From Purshia tridentata (taxonomy: Eukaryota; Streptophyta; Magnoliopsida; Rosales; Rosaceae), in the NCBI GenBank assembly GCA_003254885.1, contig QANT01008974.1:1-21814 (forward strand): 21,814 nt of DNA, given 5' to 3'. Shown piece after piece: positions 1-9,428 of the stretch (its first letter is position 1; each line of letters begins with the position of its first letter). Under the pieces are notes generated by a model. It had not been told where the DNA came from, did not search any database, and was given only the letters and a program-made list of their open reading frames with translations. The position numbers and the translations under genes were made by a program.

Positions 1-29
1 CTTTTATACTATTTTTGACTTGTTTATAC

Positions 30-240
30 AAAGAAAAAATGAAAAATTTGTATAAGTTACATTTTTTAAAAGTTTTTTTGCAAAATAAGAATTGTTACTG
101 TTTAACAGTAACAATTCTCAGAGACACTATAGCAGGTACTGTAGCACCTCGCTTTTTAAAAAGTGGGCCGGTAGGGATATTTGCTTCCTTGTTTGGGTTT
201 AATGGACAGTAACAGTGCCCAAATGGACTTATAAAAAAAA
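30..240. repeat. Dispersed palindrome-bearing repeat, left copy
   Basis: This AT-rich segment resembles 21215-21405 in the same orientation. Both run from an A-rich start through a T-rich stretch, a GTTACT/AGTAAC palindrome, an ACTATAG motif and a shared ATGGACTTA followed by a run of A. The two copies are clearly diverged. At 88-118 this copy has a perfect inverted repeat with 15-bp arms (AGAATTGTTACTGTT and its complement) around one T. No coding capacity is visible and the superfamily was not identified; it could be part of a MITE or an LTR. Confidence 0.55.
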
Positions 241-1124
241 TCCCTTTATTTATTATATTAATTTTATTTAAAAGAATTTGCCTCCAGCGCGTATTATATT
301 TACCTTATATCATATGAAACTTAAAATATGGTTTGGTTTCTTCAATGTTTTTTATAAATGTAGTAGATAATATGTTAAATAAGTATATGCTAAAGTTTCA
401 TTCAAAATTTCTATTGTTTGATAGCAATTTCCGTCATTTTTGTCTAAACTTTAGCGAAATCAAAATTTGGTTGAAATTTTCATTGAAATTTCCGCGAATA
501 CGGAAATTTAACTCCTTGGTTTTAAGTAAAAACTGATTTTTGGTTTTAAGTAAATCAATTGTGAAATTACGAGTTTGCCCTTAAACTTTGAACGTCTGTA
601 AAATCCAAACTGTAGCTCCGAATTGCATTCCGTTCGCGTCTACGTGCTCGTTAAGTCGAAACCTTTCCAAGGAGACTAAAATCAAGATTGGGCATTTCCT
701 AATTTTAATTGTTTCTCAATGGCCCACTAAAGCAGTTAAAATCCAATTAAATCACCAATATTAAATCCCAGGTTTGAAAAACATTCCTTAAAATCCTATG
801 ACCTCGTCTCGATTTATCTTATTTTTCTATGACCTTAAATTCACTTATTAATAGTTAAAATTCCTCAAATAAATTACAGAGTCTCCAAATTAATAACTTA
901 ATTATCCTTAAACCATAATTACTCCAAAATTAATTATCTAATTTTCCAAGATCTCACATGGTTATTTTATTGAGCTGTTTTCTCGTGTCAAGTATGTTTG
1001 AGTTATTATTCATTCTTTAAATGTGGGTTTGAGTTATTTATTTTGTTATTACATTTGCGTAGTTTTATAACTTTTATTTACTCTTGCTTTGTATTTCAAA
1101 TTTCGTTAATTTATCAAGGTTACA
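241..1124. other. AT-rich intergenic DNA, no gene seen
   Basis: No credible coding exon is visible. Open frames here are short, low-complexity and unrelated to known domains. A short inverted repeat lies at 486-509 (AAATTTCCG, six-base spacer, CGGAAATTT). The stretch near 575-660 contains CG dinucleotides that are rare around it, which would fit old LTR sequence leading into the gypsy-like edges at 1345 and 1693, but this is only a suggestion. Confidence 0.4.
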
Positions 1125-1320
1125 ATGAACTATCATAACCTTAGGGGTTGGTTTTATAAAGAATTTTTATTTTACTTCATGTTTCTGCTATCTATTATTT
1201 ATCTTTGTTCAAACCCGATTTATTCAATCAAATGGCTTAACACACCTTGGGTGTCTCTAGGGACTAACACCAGAGTAGTGGTGTCAATCTCTTGGGGCAT
1301 CCAAGGAGGGTGCCACTGTT

Positions 1321-1345
1321 GTATCCCCGATTTTAGGGTGTGACA
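1321..1345 (-). repeat. Possible gypsy-type LTR edge
   Basis: Read on the minus strand this begins TGTCACACCCTAAAATCGGG. TGTCACRCCC is a common LTR start in plant Ty3/gypsy chromoviruses of the Tekay/Del kind. A second similar start lies at 1677-1693. No matching LTR end or target duplication was identified, so the element boundary on the other side is unknown. Confidence 0.35.
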
Positions 1346-1676
1346 TACTGGGACCTAGTTTACTTTTTTTGCAAGTTTACCTTTTTACCTAGATTGACTA
1401 ACTTATTCTCAATCTTAAACTTTTGATAAATTGATTGTTATAATCAACTTAGGCCTAATTTATTAATAAATTAGATACACACCTCCTGACGATCTCACTA
1501 ATCCTTAGTGAATATTTTGGTAGTTAACTCTGTCTATTTGCTGTGGTTGAGGGTAGAATAGTAACTTAAGGCTTGTACTTTTCAATTGATGTGAGGTTGA
1601 GGCGTCAGCGGCGACGATCGATCTCATGTTAATTGAGGAATATGCTGGCTGCCACGAGTTCAATGAGGCTAAGCCT

Positions 1677-1693
1677 GGGGTTGGGGCGTGACA
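1677..1693 (-). repeat. Possible second gypsy-type LTR edge
   Basis: Read on the minus strand this begins TGTCACGCCCCAACCCC, a form typical of Tekay/Del-like LTR starts. The sequence towards lower coordinates (about 1480-1676) is less AT-rich than its surroundings, which fits LTR sequence. The other boundary was not found. Confidence 0.4.
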
Positions 1694-2044
1694 TATTTGT
1701 TGGCTTATAAAGCCAAAAACCTCATAGAATGCACTATAAGATGTGCTTCAGGTGTTTAATATTGATTTTGGTTTTTGAACGACTTCTAAAATTTATATCA
1801 AACTTAATTTATGGAAAATTTCAATGAAGATGGATCATTTAACCTTACAAGTCAGCAAAAATGTGAAACCCTTGTAATTTTTATGTCATCAATGAACCTA
1901 TGATTAGACGGTGTAATTGAAAGGTCTAATACTTAAATTGAATCACTCAAACATTAAAAGGTTTAAAGTTATAGCATTAATGCTATTTACTTTTTCTCTC
2001 CACCTTTTTCTTTGTTATTCTCATTTCACAATTTATTTTCATAA
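1694..2044. other. Intergenic DNA, no gene seen
   Basis: AT-rich sequence without a credible exon or RNA gene. It separates the LTR-like edge from the fold-back repeat upstream of the ALY promoter. Confidence 0.4.
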
Positions 2045-2275
2045 TCGGAACTATTCATCTTTTAAATAGTTATTTAAAGATTATCTCTACAAAAAATCAA
2101 TTAAATCAAAAATCATTTGATCATAGAAATATTACAAATAAATTAACGATAAATCAAATTATTACTTAAGTTATCTATTTATTTGAATACAATTACATAA
2201 CTAAATGGATTATTTGATTAATTTTTTGTAAATATGATTTTTATTGTTAGATTTAAAAAATTAAATAAAAATAAT
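2045..2275. repeat. Degenerate fold-back (MITE-like) element
   Basis: The two halves are imperfect reverse complements. The left arm near 2075-2125 (containing TCTCTACAAAAAATCAA) pairs with the complement of the right arm near 2190-2265 (containing TTAATTTTTTGTAAAT). The left arm also resembles the arm of the larger fold-back at 9429-9819, which shares ATCTCTACAAAAAAT, so the two probably belong to one family. The element lies just upstream of the ALY promoter. There is no coding capacity. Its ends are approximate. Confidence 0.5.
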
Positions 2276-2439
2276 AAATAAGATGGTCAGTGAAAAATGT
2301 AAATTTAAATAGGTTAGCATTCCCGAATTGTAATTTGCAATTTATTAATTGAAAAGTACGAAATAGTGCGTTTCCACCCAAACACAAGTATAATCCCAAA
2401 CACCGCCTTTCTCCGAAACTCTTCACTCTTCAGAATCAG
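2276..2439 (+). promoter_or_regulatory. Probable core promoter region of the ALY gene
   Basis: This is the stretch between the fold-back element and the CT-rich leader. It ends in a change from AT-rich to C-rich sequence around 2375-2420. No canonical TATA box is obvious; TATAAT-like bases at 2389-2394 are a weak candidate. The transcription start cannot be fixed from sequence alone. It is inferred to lie around 2400-2440 from the onset of the CT-rich leader. Confidence 0.35.
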
Positions 2440-2448
2440 AAACCCTAA
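2440..2448 (+). promoter_or_regulatory. Telo-box AAACCCTAA
   Basis: An exact AAACCCTAA telo-box lies at the start of the CT-rich leader. In plants this element is common close to the transcription start of genes for translation and RNA-processing factors active in dividing tissue, which fits an mRNA-export adaptor. Its function here is inferred from position and family knowledge. Confidence 0.5.
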
Positions 2449-2598
2449 AAACCCCTCCCTTATATCTCCGTCTCTGTCTCCGTCTCGTCCTTAACTTTAT
2501 TTTCCACCTCCTCCAGTCTCTCTCACGCACCTCTCTCTCTGTGATCGTTTTCTGGGGTCTTCGGTTCTTCGTTCTCACGCTTCTCTACTCGTCTCCTG
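2449..2598 (+). other. ALY gene non-coding exon 1 (5' UTR)
   Basis: Strongly pyrimidine-rich leader with CTCTCT and TCCGTCTC runs and no ATG, as expected of a plant 5' UTR. It ends in CTCCTG at a GTAATG donor at 2599. The true 5' end is not visible and may lie slightly upstream. Confidence 0.6.
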
Positions 2599-2993
2599 GT
2601 AATGTCCCTACTCTCTCTCAATGCTCGTATTCTTTGCCACTATATATTCTTCATGATTTCTGATTTAAAATCCGTTGTAGCTTTTTTGCTATCTTTATTT
2701 TCTTCGTTTTCTAGTCGATGCGAAAGAGATCGAGTTGATTTTAGGTTTTCATCGATCTGGTTTGCCCCCTTTTTACTTACCGATATGAGAATAATAATTT
2801 TGGCTATAATTGTATTCTGGTTTGCTTTTCCTCACGGTTTTACTGCTGTTTCTTTTTCTGTTTTCTTGTTGTTTTCAAAATAGCTCTGATAATTTAATTT
2901 AGAAAGCAAGACGAGTAATTCCAAAGTTGCAGATTATGATTAATGAGCTTGAGGTTATTATTGTTGATATTGATTTTATTTTTGTAATTGCAG
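2599..2993 (+). other. ALY gene intron 1, within the 5' UTR
   Basis: A 395-bp T-rich intron with donor CTG/GTAATG and acceptor TTGTAATTGCAG. Removing it joins the CT-rich leader to a 51-base remainder of the leader before the start codon at 3045. First introns in the leaders of plant housekeeping genes often raise expression; whether this one does is inference. An open frame of 93 codons inside it is T-rich chance coding. Confidence 0.65.
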
Positions 2994-3044
2994 GTCTTTG
3001 ATCTTTATTTGTAGCAAAAGGATTTATCTTATAGTCTCATTTCG

Positions 3045-6000
3045 ATGACTACTCCGTTGGATATGTCGCTTGATGATATGATTAAGAGCCACAGGGGTAA
3101 CCGTGAGAGATTCAGAGAACGTGGTAGGGCCCCTCGTGGCCGTGGACCACGTGGGCCCTTTAACCCTGGAAGAATGACTGGGGCAGGGGCAGTTCGTAGA
3201 GGTCCTCTCCCAGTGAATGCTCGGCAATCTTCGTACACCATTGCCAAGGCAAGCTAAAAACTGTAGATGTTTTATGATATGCTTGAGAATATGATTTTAA
3301 AACCCAAACACTCGAGGATCTCTAAAACGTTTAGAAACTCAAATACGAGGGGATCTGTAGCGTATGTTCATGGAGAAGCTCATTTGTCTCATCCTCTAAA
3401 GCGCCGTCCACTGCATACGTACCATTATCTTCGAGATTTATCTGTACTTGTGGGTTATTTGGGTTATTTTTCTGGGGACTTTGAGGAATGACGAATTATC
3501 TTGTTATCTATTCATGAGCTGACATTTCTTTTCCCCATCTGGATCTTTTTCTGCATGCTTTCATCAGCCTTTCCGCAGAACCAAGCGTTTTCCGTGGCAG
3601 CCTGATTTGTTTGAAGACAGTCTTAGAGCTGCTGGGATATCAGGGATTGAAATTGGCACAAAGTTATATGTTTCCAACTTGGACTATGGAGTGACAAATG
3701 AGGATATAAGGGTACAACTTGAGCCATTTATTTTCATCTTAAGCGCTTTATATAACAAATTTCTTGTAACGTTCTCCTGAAACATCACCTGCAACTCAGG
3801 AACTTTTCTCTGAGATTGGAGAGCTGAAACGATATGCAGTTCATTTTGACAAAAATGGTCGCCCAAGTGTGAGTTCTCCCAACCCCTTTCCCCATTTCTA
3901 TTTTTTTTTTTAATATTTAGCACTGATCCTTAGTTAATCTATTGATGTCTTTATCATGAGGTGGATGGCATTGGTATTGATATATGATGTATGGACCAGA
4001 ACTAAGATTGAGTATATTTCATTTATCTTCATTATTGGAGTGCAAAATGATATGCAGCTGTCTCCTTGCTCATCTTGTTTCCGTTCTATGGGAGTGGGAG
4101 GTTTCTGGAATTGAAAATAAGACTTAGCCTGTTAAGAACATTTAGTTGTTTGGGTCCATTAGTTTAAAATTTCTTGTTAGGATAATTTGAATTTTGAAAC
4201 CATGACTTTTGATTAGATAAGAAGTGGAACTAACATTTCCATTCATGGTATGAAGCATTTTTATAAGAGAGTCATTTATTTTTGGAATTAAATGCATCAT
4301 CTCATTAAAAAGTTTTGACTATCTCTCTCCAACTATATATGCCCAAGATGGCACAAAGATTATGTTCTCCTAAATGGTTGGTGCTTCTTGACGAACCATC
4401 CTCTGTTTACTCACACACCGAAGCAAGCTGGTGACTGTGATGCCACCAAGATGTACCAGATATGTAGAATACTATGCTCTTCAATATTGCACTGTGCAGA
4501 TTCAACTCTGTTCAATCCTTAACAATTAACAGTTTCAGAAGTACAAGTAAACACTTTGTAATGCATTCGCACTTATTACAGTTTTGGAAGTTTTTCATTC
4601 AAATTGAGGTCCAAAAATTACTCATATATGTCAAAGTCCTAACTTCATTTATTTATTTTATTTGGTTAGTTCATTACACTTTTTTAAAGAGACATTGCAT
4701 GTTTGTCTATTACATGTTATCCATTTTTATCAGCCATAGTGTTCTTGGATGTTTATCTGGTTGCTTTTCTTTCTACTATTGTAGACCGCTAACTTTGATT
4801 TGATGGTAATTTTTCTTTGAGTGAATGAAGTTTGTTGTTCCATCACAGGGTTCAGCTGAGGTGGTTTATACTAGAAGAAGTGATGCATTTGCAGCGTTGA
4901 AGCGGTACAATACTGTTCTATTAGATGGGAAGCCTATGAAGATTGAGATTGTTGGTACCAATGCTGGGATGCCAATTTCAGCTCGTGTTAATGTAACAGG
5001 AGTGCATGGAAGGCAGAAGAGGACTGTTGTAATGACGTATGTTTAATTTTTATTCACACTTCTTTTCTATTCTATTTTCAAGCAACTGATACTGCCATTA
5101 TGCACATTTATTATGTTCTGCATGAAACTTGTTGATTATTTATGTGGCAGAACAGTAGTTGCAGCCTTGCAATTTTCTATAATTATTTTTTAACCATATT
5201 ATGAAGTCAAGAATTTTTTTTAACCCAATATTTATAAAAGTATTTAAGAATGATTTTTTAACCCAATATATATAAAGGTCAATAAGAATAATTTTGTTTA
5301 CATTATATTTTCCTTAATACTTTTATTTTTATAATTTTTTAGTGTTAACTATGCATCGAAGAAATAAAAAAGTATGGTGAGCCCAAAGCCCAAGCCCGAA
5401 TTGGCACAAAAGTCCAAACCTGAAAATTCACTGGGCTGGTCTTCAGGCCTTCATTTTGCCTTTTAGGCCCTGCCCATTTTACATATCTAGTTGCAGGACA
5501 TTCTTGATGTTACTTAATTTTCAAAGGCTTTCTCCCTGGAAATAAGTTTATTTACATGCACGCTATCAATGATCCAAATTAGAATATGGATATTACAAAT
5601 ATGAATATGCATGCAGCTTGTGTTACTGTGGCCTCTGTTAATTTTTTCACCAATCACATATTGCTTTAATTTCTACCTTTTTGTCTTGAATTATGGACGA
5701 TTCTCTTCTCCTATTTGCATTATCTGATATCTTTCGACACTCCTAAGAAAAAGCATTCTAATTCATTTTATTTTTTTTAGTTAGATCTCTTGTTTAAATG
5801 TGAATATATTATAGTCCGACCGATGTAATCCAACATACTGTTGACTCTTGCTATTGTATAAGCATCTAATGAATAACATAGACGCACCAACGAGGGGGTA
5901 GGTTGAATGGTCATGCCCGTGGTCTGCTTCCACGTGGTTTGGGGTTCTATTCCTCAAAGGTATCTATCTAGCTATTTGCTAGAGTTTCCTGCCTTCCAAA

Positions 6001-8827
6001 GATTGTAAGGTTCAGCAGGGGCCTCAGTTTCGAAGCCAGGTCCATCTTGGGGGTTTGGTTCTTTCCTGTATGATCCTTTGTTTTCCTTCCTAGAGCTCAC
6101 TTATTCAGTCATATCAGATCTAAAAAGAAGACAAATGTCTTATACTTGATGATTAGTTAGGATCTTTGTATGTGAGGTGCTGGTATTGTTTGGACTACAA
6201 AATAAAGATCTTTGTCATTTTTCCTGTCAGCATCATTTTTTGTACTCCACTTGTACCCCACTTACACAATTTTTAATGCAGGCCTGGACCTGGTCGTGTT
6301 GGTGGCTATGCTTTGCCTGTGGTTAATCGTGGTTCTGGGTAAGTTCTTATTTGTTGATCTCGTTAGTTGGCCTTTGTGTGTGTTTATGAACTGCCAATAT
6401 AATTGTTTTGTTAATTTCAATTATGAAAAAAATATATGTTGAGTTCCAATATTGTCTAATGTGCTTGTTGGATGTATCTTATGCATGTTATAAAGAAGTT
6501 AGCTTCATCAATGACCCATAAAAAAGGTCCAGCCCCAGACCAAGGTCAGCCTTGAGGGCCATTGACTGGTCAATTCTTCAATGGGCCAAGCCGGACCATT
6601 AACATAATATATAGCCTGCAACTAAAGCATGGGGGTTGACCAAATTGGTAGAAAGAGTGGGTTTAGGACAGTAGATAGAAAGAGTGGATTTGTTCTATGG
6701 CTACCTGGTCTTCAAATTGGTATTGCTAGTTAGGGATACAATGCCGCGAGAAGAATTGTGGTTGTCTTTCCTCTCCTGCTTCTCTCTGATTTAGGACAGT
6801 AGATAGAGTGGATTTGTTCTATGGTTATTGGTATTTCTACCTGGTCAGTGTTTTGAACTTGGTTGTGGCTCGAACTTAGGTTATATTTGCTGAAAATATA
6901 AAAAAATGAAGGAGAAGAAGATACTGAGGAATCACACCTAGTGTTCCTTTGGCATCAAACTTAAGGCTTATTTGCATGACACAATTGAGGATAATGAGTC
7001 GGTGTTTTGAACCTGGGAATCATGGCTTTGATGGGGCTTCATTAAAATATACTGTGGCTGGAGGTTGGGTAGTATTTGCGAAAATAAGAAACTAAAGAGA
7101 GAAGATTACCAGGCATCATACCTAGTGTTCCTTGGGCATTCATCATACCTACAGCTGAATTGGATTGCACAAATGATAATGGTCATGGCTGCTGAACTTT
7201 CTCAGAACTTGTCAATTAAATTGAGAAGATAAGACCCAGATGGAATTAATTCCTAATAACAAGTGGACTTGGACATTTGAATATGGAAGTACAAAACACC
7301 ATAAAATTAAATGAAATAACATACAAAAAGAAGAAAAATTACAAAGGTTACCAATAGAAATAAAATCAATTGCTTTCTAACTTAAAGAAACCTAAATTTA
7401 TGAGTTACAACCCAATAATGAGTACAGTAGCCTGTCAATGAGGCTAATGAAAGCCCAACATAGAAATTTAACCTATTTTGTGGCTTGGTCTTCAAGCTTG
7501 CGTTTACTTTATCTTTGTGTGTCCTTATCTCTCTCTTCCTTTTTCCCCATTCATTTGAGAATCTTTATATAGGGGTAAGAACGTAGTGATGTGCATGAAA
7601 CTTTTGTTATTCTGGGCCTGATATTCAAATTTGACAACTTAAAAAGATAAATCCTAGACCGGGGTCGAATCTTCATCCATTTGGAGTTGAATAAGTGTGC
7701 TCTTGACCGATGAATAATGTGACTTGGCTGTGTTGCAAGACAAGTCAGTCGGCTTGACTTGAGCTTAGTGGTCTTATGCTTGTGTCTGAGATTGGATGGT
7801 CTCAAGAGATCTGTTATCTTCAACTAATTTGGCTGAGCCAGTACCTGCTGTCTTGCTGAGTAACCTAATTGCATTTGTTTATAAACTGCATGTGGACTTA
7901 TTTGTGTCAGATTTGAACATTATCTTTTCTTGGAAAGGCAGAATTAAAATATTATTGTAACAAAAAACAAATTATTTCTAATTTATACTTGACCCTTAAT
8001 TTAATTTCTCTTTTGCTAAGAGATACTACTATTACGTAAAATGAAGACCACTATAGAAGCCCATGTTTCTAACAAAAATATTTTTGGTGTTTCTTTTTGG
8101 TGTTGCTGGCTTGGTAAATGAAAGTTGTCTCAGTCTGTCATGAGCTTGCCTGGTTGTCATACAACCCTAATATTTCTTGTGTATTATGTGATATGGTTCT
8201 GAAATCAGTTGGTTCAATAGCTGTTACCTTTTTTAATTTGCAATCAAAAGGCAGGATTTAGTGAGATCCAATCTACACCCAGAAAAATGGATTTGCTATG
8301 AGTTCCTGTTATCTGTTTTAATGTTTAGCTGCTTGAAATCCATGTTGATTGAATGCAATTTCTACATTAGCCCAAGCTAGACGCTGTGTCTAGCACATTT
8401 GCACACACATGCTTGCATACAGTCTTGAAGTTTGTGTCATCTAGCAATCCAGCAGTGAAAATTAAGAAAATGTGATAGGATGCTAATCCAGTTACCTTGA
8501 ATAAAACTTTGTTATGTTTCAATGTATGATTATAATGTTGGTGGATTTTTTAGTAGGAGCAGTCGTGGGGGGATTAGAAATGGCCGCGGTCGTTCACGTG
8601 GGACTGGGACTGGGACTGGGACTGGGACTGGGACTGGGACTGTGACTGGGACTGTGACTGGGACTTTGACTGGCACTGGGACTGGCACTGGGTCTGGGAC
8701 TGGGCGTGGGCGTGGACGTGGACGTGGACGTGGGCGTGGACATGGGAGAAGGAAGCCTGTTGAGAAGTCAGTTGACGAACTTGACGAGGAACTGGATAAC
8801 TATCATGCTGGAGCCATGCAAACTTAG
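3045..8827 (+). CDS. ALY/REF mRNA-export adaptor, THO complex subunit 4 family
   Basis: Nuclear RNA-binding adaptor of the TREX complex, which links spliced mRNA to the UAP56-type helicase and the export receptor. Coding exons are 3045-3248, 3568-3711, 3800-3868, 4849-5036, 6282-6338 and 8554-8827, giving 936 nt and 311 aa. All join in frame, with phase 0 for the first three introns, then phases 2 and 2. Residues about 5-17 form the N-terminal helicase-binding motif (LDMSLDDMIKSHR). An Arg-Gly-rich stretch covers 18-52. The RRM spans about 99-175, with RNP2 LYVSNL at 101-106 and an RNP1-like GSAEVVY at 140-146. A basic RVNVTG...RQKRTVV segment follows. The last exon carries a Gly-Thr then Arg-Gly tract and the C-terminal helicase-binding motif VDELDEELDNYHAGAM. 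The start is the first ATG after the leader. The length is slightly above usual plant ALYs, about 290 aa for ALY3/ALY4, which it resembles most. Family assignment is very secure; the paralogue is an inference. Confidence 0.93.
3249..3567 (+). other. ALY intron 2, a GC-AG intron
   Basis: The exon ends ATTGCCAAG and the intron starts GCAAGC, matching the consensus of the minor U2-type GC-AG class (AAG/GCAAGT). The acceptor is ATCAG at 3563-3567. No GT donor keeps the frame: reading on from AAG gives two codons and then TAA. Joining at GC gives the conserved ...YTIAK/PFRRTKRFPW order of ALY proteins in phase 0. Confidence 0.85.
3712..3799 (+). other. ALY intron 3 (88 bp)
   Basis: Short intron with donor AGG/GTACAA and acceptor ACTCAG/GAA, phase 0. 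It lies inside the RRM, between ...TNEDIR and ELFSEIGEL..., a position where the protein family is continuous. It is followed by the 23-codon exon 3800-3868, which ends AGT/GTGAGT, a near-ideal donor. Confidence 0.85.
3869..4848 (+). other. ALY intron 4 (980 bp)
   Basis: Donor AGT/GTGAGT and acceptor CATCACAG/GGTTCAG, phase 0, between GRPS and GSAEVVY of the RRM. The interior is T-rich and holds no other gene; a 109-codon open frame near 4474-4803 is hydrophobic T-rich chance coding. No repeat was clearly recognised. Confidence 0.8.
5209..5283 (+). repeat. Two-copy 37-38-bp tandem repeat in intron 5
   Basis: Units 5209-5245 and 5246-5283 share AAGAAT, a T run, TTTAACCCAATAT and TATAAA. A partial third start (AAGAATAATTTT) follows at 5284. 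This is a local duplication in intronic sequence with no evident function. Confidence 0.6.
5885..6090 (+). mobile_element. tRNA-derived SINE candidate in intron 5
   Basis: The stretch near 5893-5955 has a tRNA-like layout: GGGGTAGGTTGAATGGTCATG resembles a decayed A box region and GGTTCTATTCC at about 5943-5953 differs from the B box consensus GGTTCGANTCC by one base. GCCCGTGGTCTGCTTCCACG between them resembles the heads of plant Au-like SINEs. A tRNA-unrelated body could extend to about 6090. No poly-A tail or target duplication was found, so the ends are uncertain. A decayed tRNA pseudogene is the main alternative. Confidence 0.4.
6339..8553 (+). other. ALY intron 6 (2215 bp)
   Basis: Donor TCTGG/GTAAGT and acceptor TTTTTTAG at 8553, phase 2; an alternative acceptor lies three bases downstream. 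The interior has no gene. It contains local imperfect duplications: TTTAGGACAGTAGATAG...GGATTTGTTCTATGG occurs near 6663-6710 and again near 6790-6846, and a longer unit from GTGTTTTGAAC to CACCTAGTGTTCCTT near 6848-6955 is repeated near 7003-7135. The rest is unremarkable AT-rich sequence. Confidence 0.75.
8600..8752 (+). repeat. Coding 6-bp repeat: Gly-Thr tract then Arg-Gly tract in ALY
   Basis: From 8600 to 8701 there are seventeen hexanucleotide units, seven perfect GGGACT first, then variants GTGACT, TTGACT, GGCACT and GGGTCT. They encode (Gly/Val/Leu)-(Thr/Ser) pairs. From 8702 the same reading frame continues as six GGRCGT units (Gly-Arg), one Gly-His and GRRK. ALY proteins normally have an Arg-Gly-rich RNA-binding region here. 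The two unit types differ at two adjacent bases (ACT and CGT), so the Thr tract probably arose from the Arg one and then spread by slippage. Confidence 0.9.
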
Positions 8828-9000
8828 AGATTTGAAGCTATGAAACTTCTAGTATCAATCAGTATTAGCTGTGGTAGCTGTACAAAAATGGCCATTTCCT
8901 TTGGTCTAGGAAATTTAGACTAAATGAAGCTTTTGGTTGATTTGAAAGTTGGTTTTGTCTGTAAGAATGATTTTTTCTGTGTGTAATATGATACTTCAAT
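8828..9000 (+). terminator. ALY 3' UTR and probable polyadenylation region
   Basis: Sequence after the TAG stop at 8825-8827. It becomes T/G-rich around 8930-8990 (TTTTGTCTGT, TTTTCTGTGTGTAATATG), which resembles plant far- and near-upstream polyadenylation signals. No exact AATAAA is present. The cleavage site is not determinable, and the end given is an estimate. Confidence 0.4.
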
Positions 9001-9428
9001 GTTTTTCCTTGCTATACTAGCTGAGAAATTTTGTATATTTCTTTTTGAAGACATGGCACAACACCACAACACTGGAAAGTACCAAGTTCTAACTAGAAAT
9101 TTCCGAGGATTACAGTTTCTTGACAGCTACAGCTTTCTTAGGATTACATGTTTTGGGATTTATGTGCCTTTGCTCTTGGTTTATGAATTATTGCATGATT
9201 TGAATTGCTTCCAAGCTTTGATTTATGACCCTCAATACCATCTGATTACTTTGTATACCGTTTATAGTGCCAAATGCAATCTGATTTACTCTTATTGGGG
9301 TTGGTAAGCTCAATTTGTTGGTTCTGACCCACTACAAGGTGTCTTTTATGATAAAAATTGGCCGTGTTGGTGAAAAGGGGAATTTAGCTCAAATGACTCA
9401 CTGGTTGAGATGGGTAAACAAAAGAAAA
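9001..9428. other. Intergenic DNA downstream of ALY
   Basis: Open frames of about 100 codons occur here, but they have no recognisable domain, no exon-like composition and no conserved motif. They are treated as chance. The stretch ends at the fold-back element. Confidence 0.4.

Larger units (their letters stand above)
5037..6281 (+). other. ALY intron 5 (1245 bp)
   Basis: Donor ATGAC/GTATGT and acceptor TTTTTAATGCAG, phase 2, joining VVMT to PGPGRVGG. It contains a 37-38-bp tandem duplication (5209-5283), a GCCCA/GGGCC-rich patch near 5375-5480 that may be an old DNA-transposon remnant, and a tRNA-like SINE candidate (5885-6090). Confidence 0.8.

Noticed and set aside
3024..3247. Minus-strand open frames opposite ALY coding exon 1
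   Set aside because: They mirror the GC-rich Arg-Gly coding sequence and have no domain of their own.
4474..4803. 109-codon hydrophobic ORF in intron 4
   Set aside because: T-rich intronic sequence; the Phe/Leu/Ile-rich translation is a by-product of composition, and the region is removed by well-supported splice sites.
4825..4848. ATG at 4825 as an independent start for the RRM segment
   Set aside because: It lies in the end of intron 4 upstream of the CATCACAG acceptor; the segment from 4849 is an internal RRM exon.
5370..5480. GCCCA/GGGCC-rich patch in intron 5 as a DNA transposon
   Set aside because: Composition resembles decayed hAT ends, but no terminal repeats or target duplication could be paired.
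7551..7823. 90-codon minus-strand ORF in intron 6
   Set aside because: Basic, low-information translation without a domain, inside a well-defined ALY intron.
8522..8553. Start codon at 8522 as the start of a separate Gly-rich protein
   Set aside because: The bases before 8554 are intron sequence; the rest is the last ALY exon in the ALY frame, ending in the conserved C-terminal motif.
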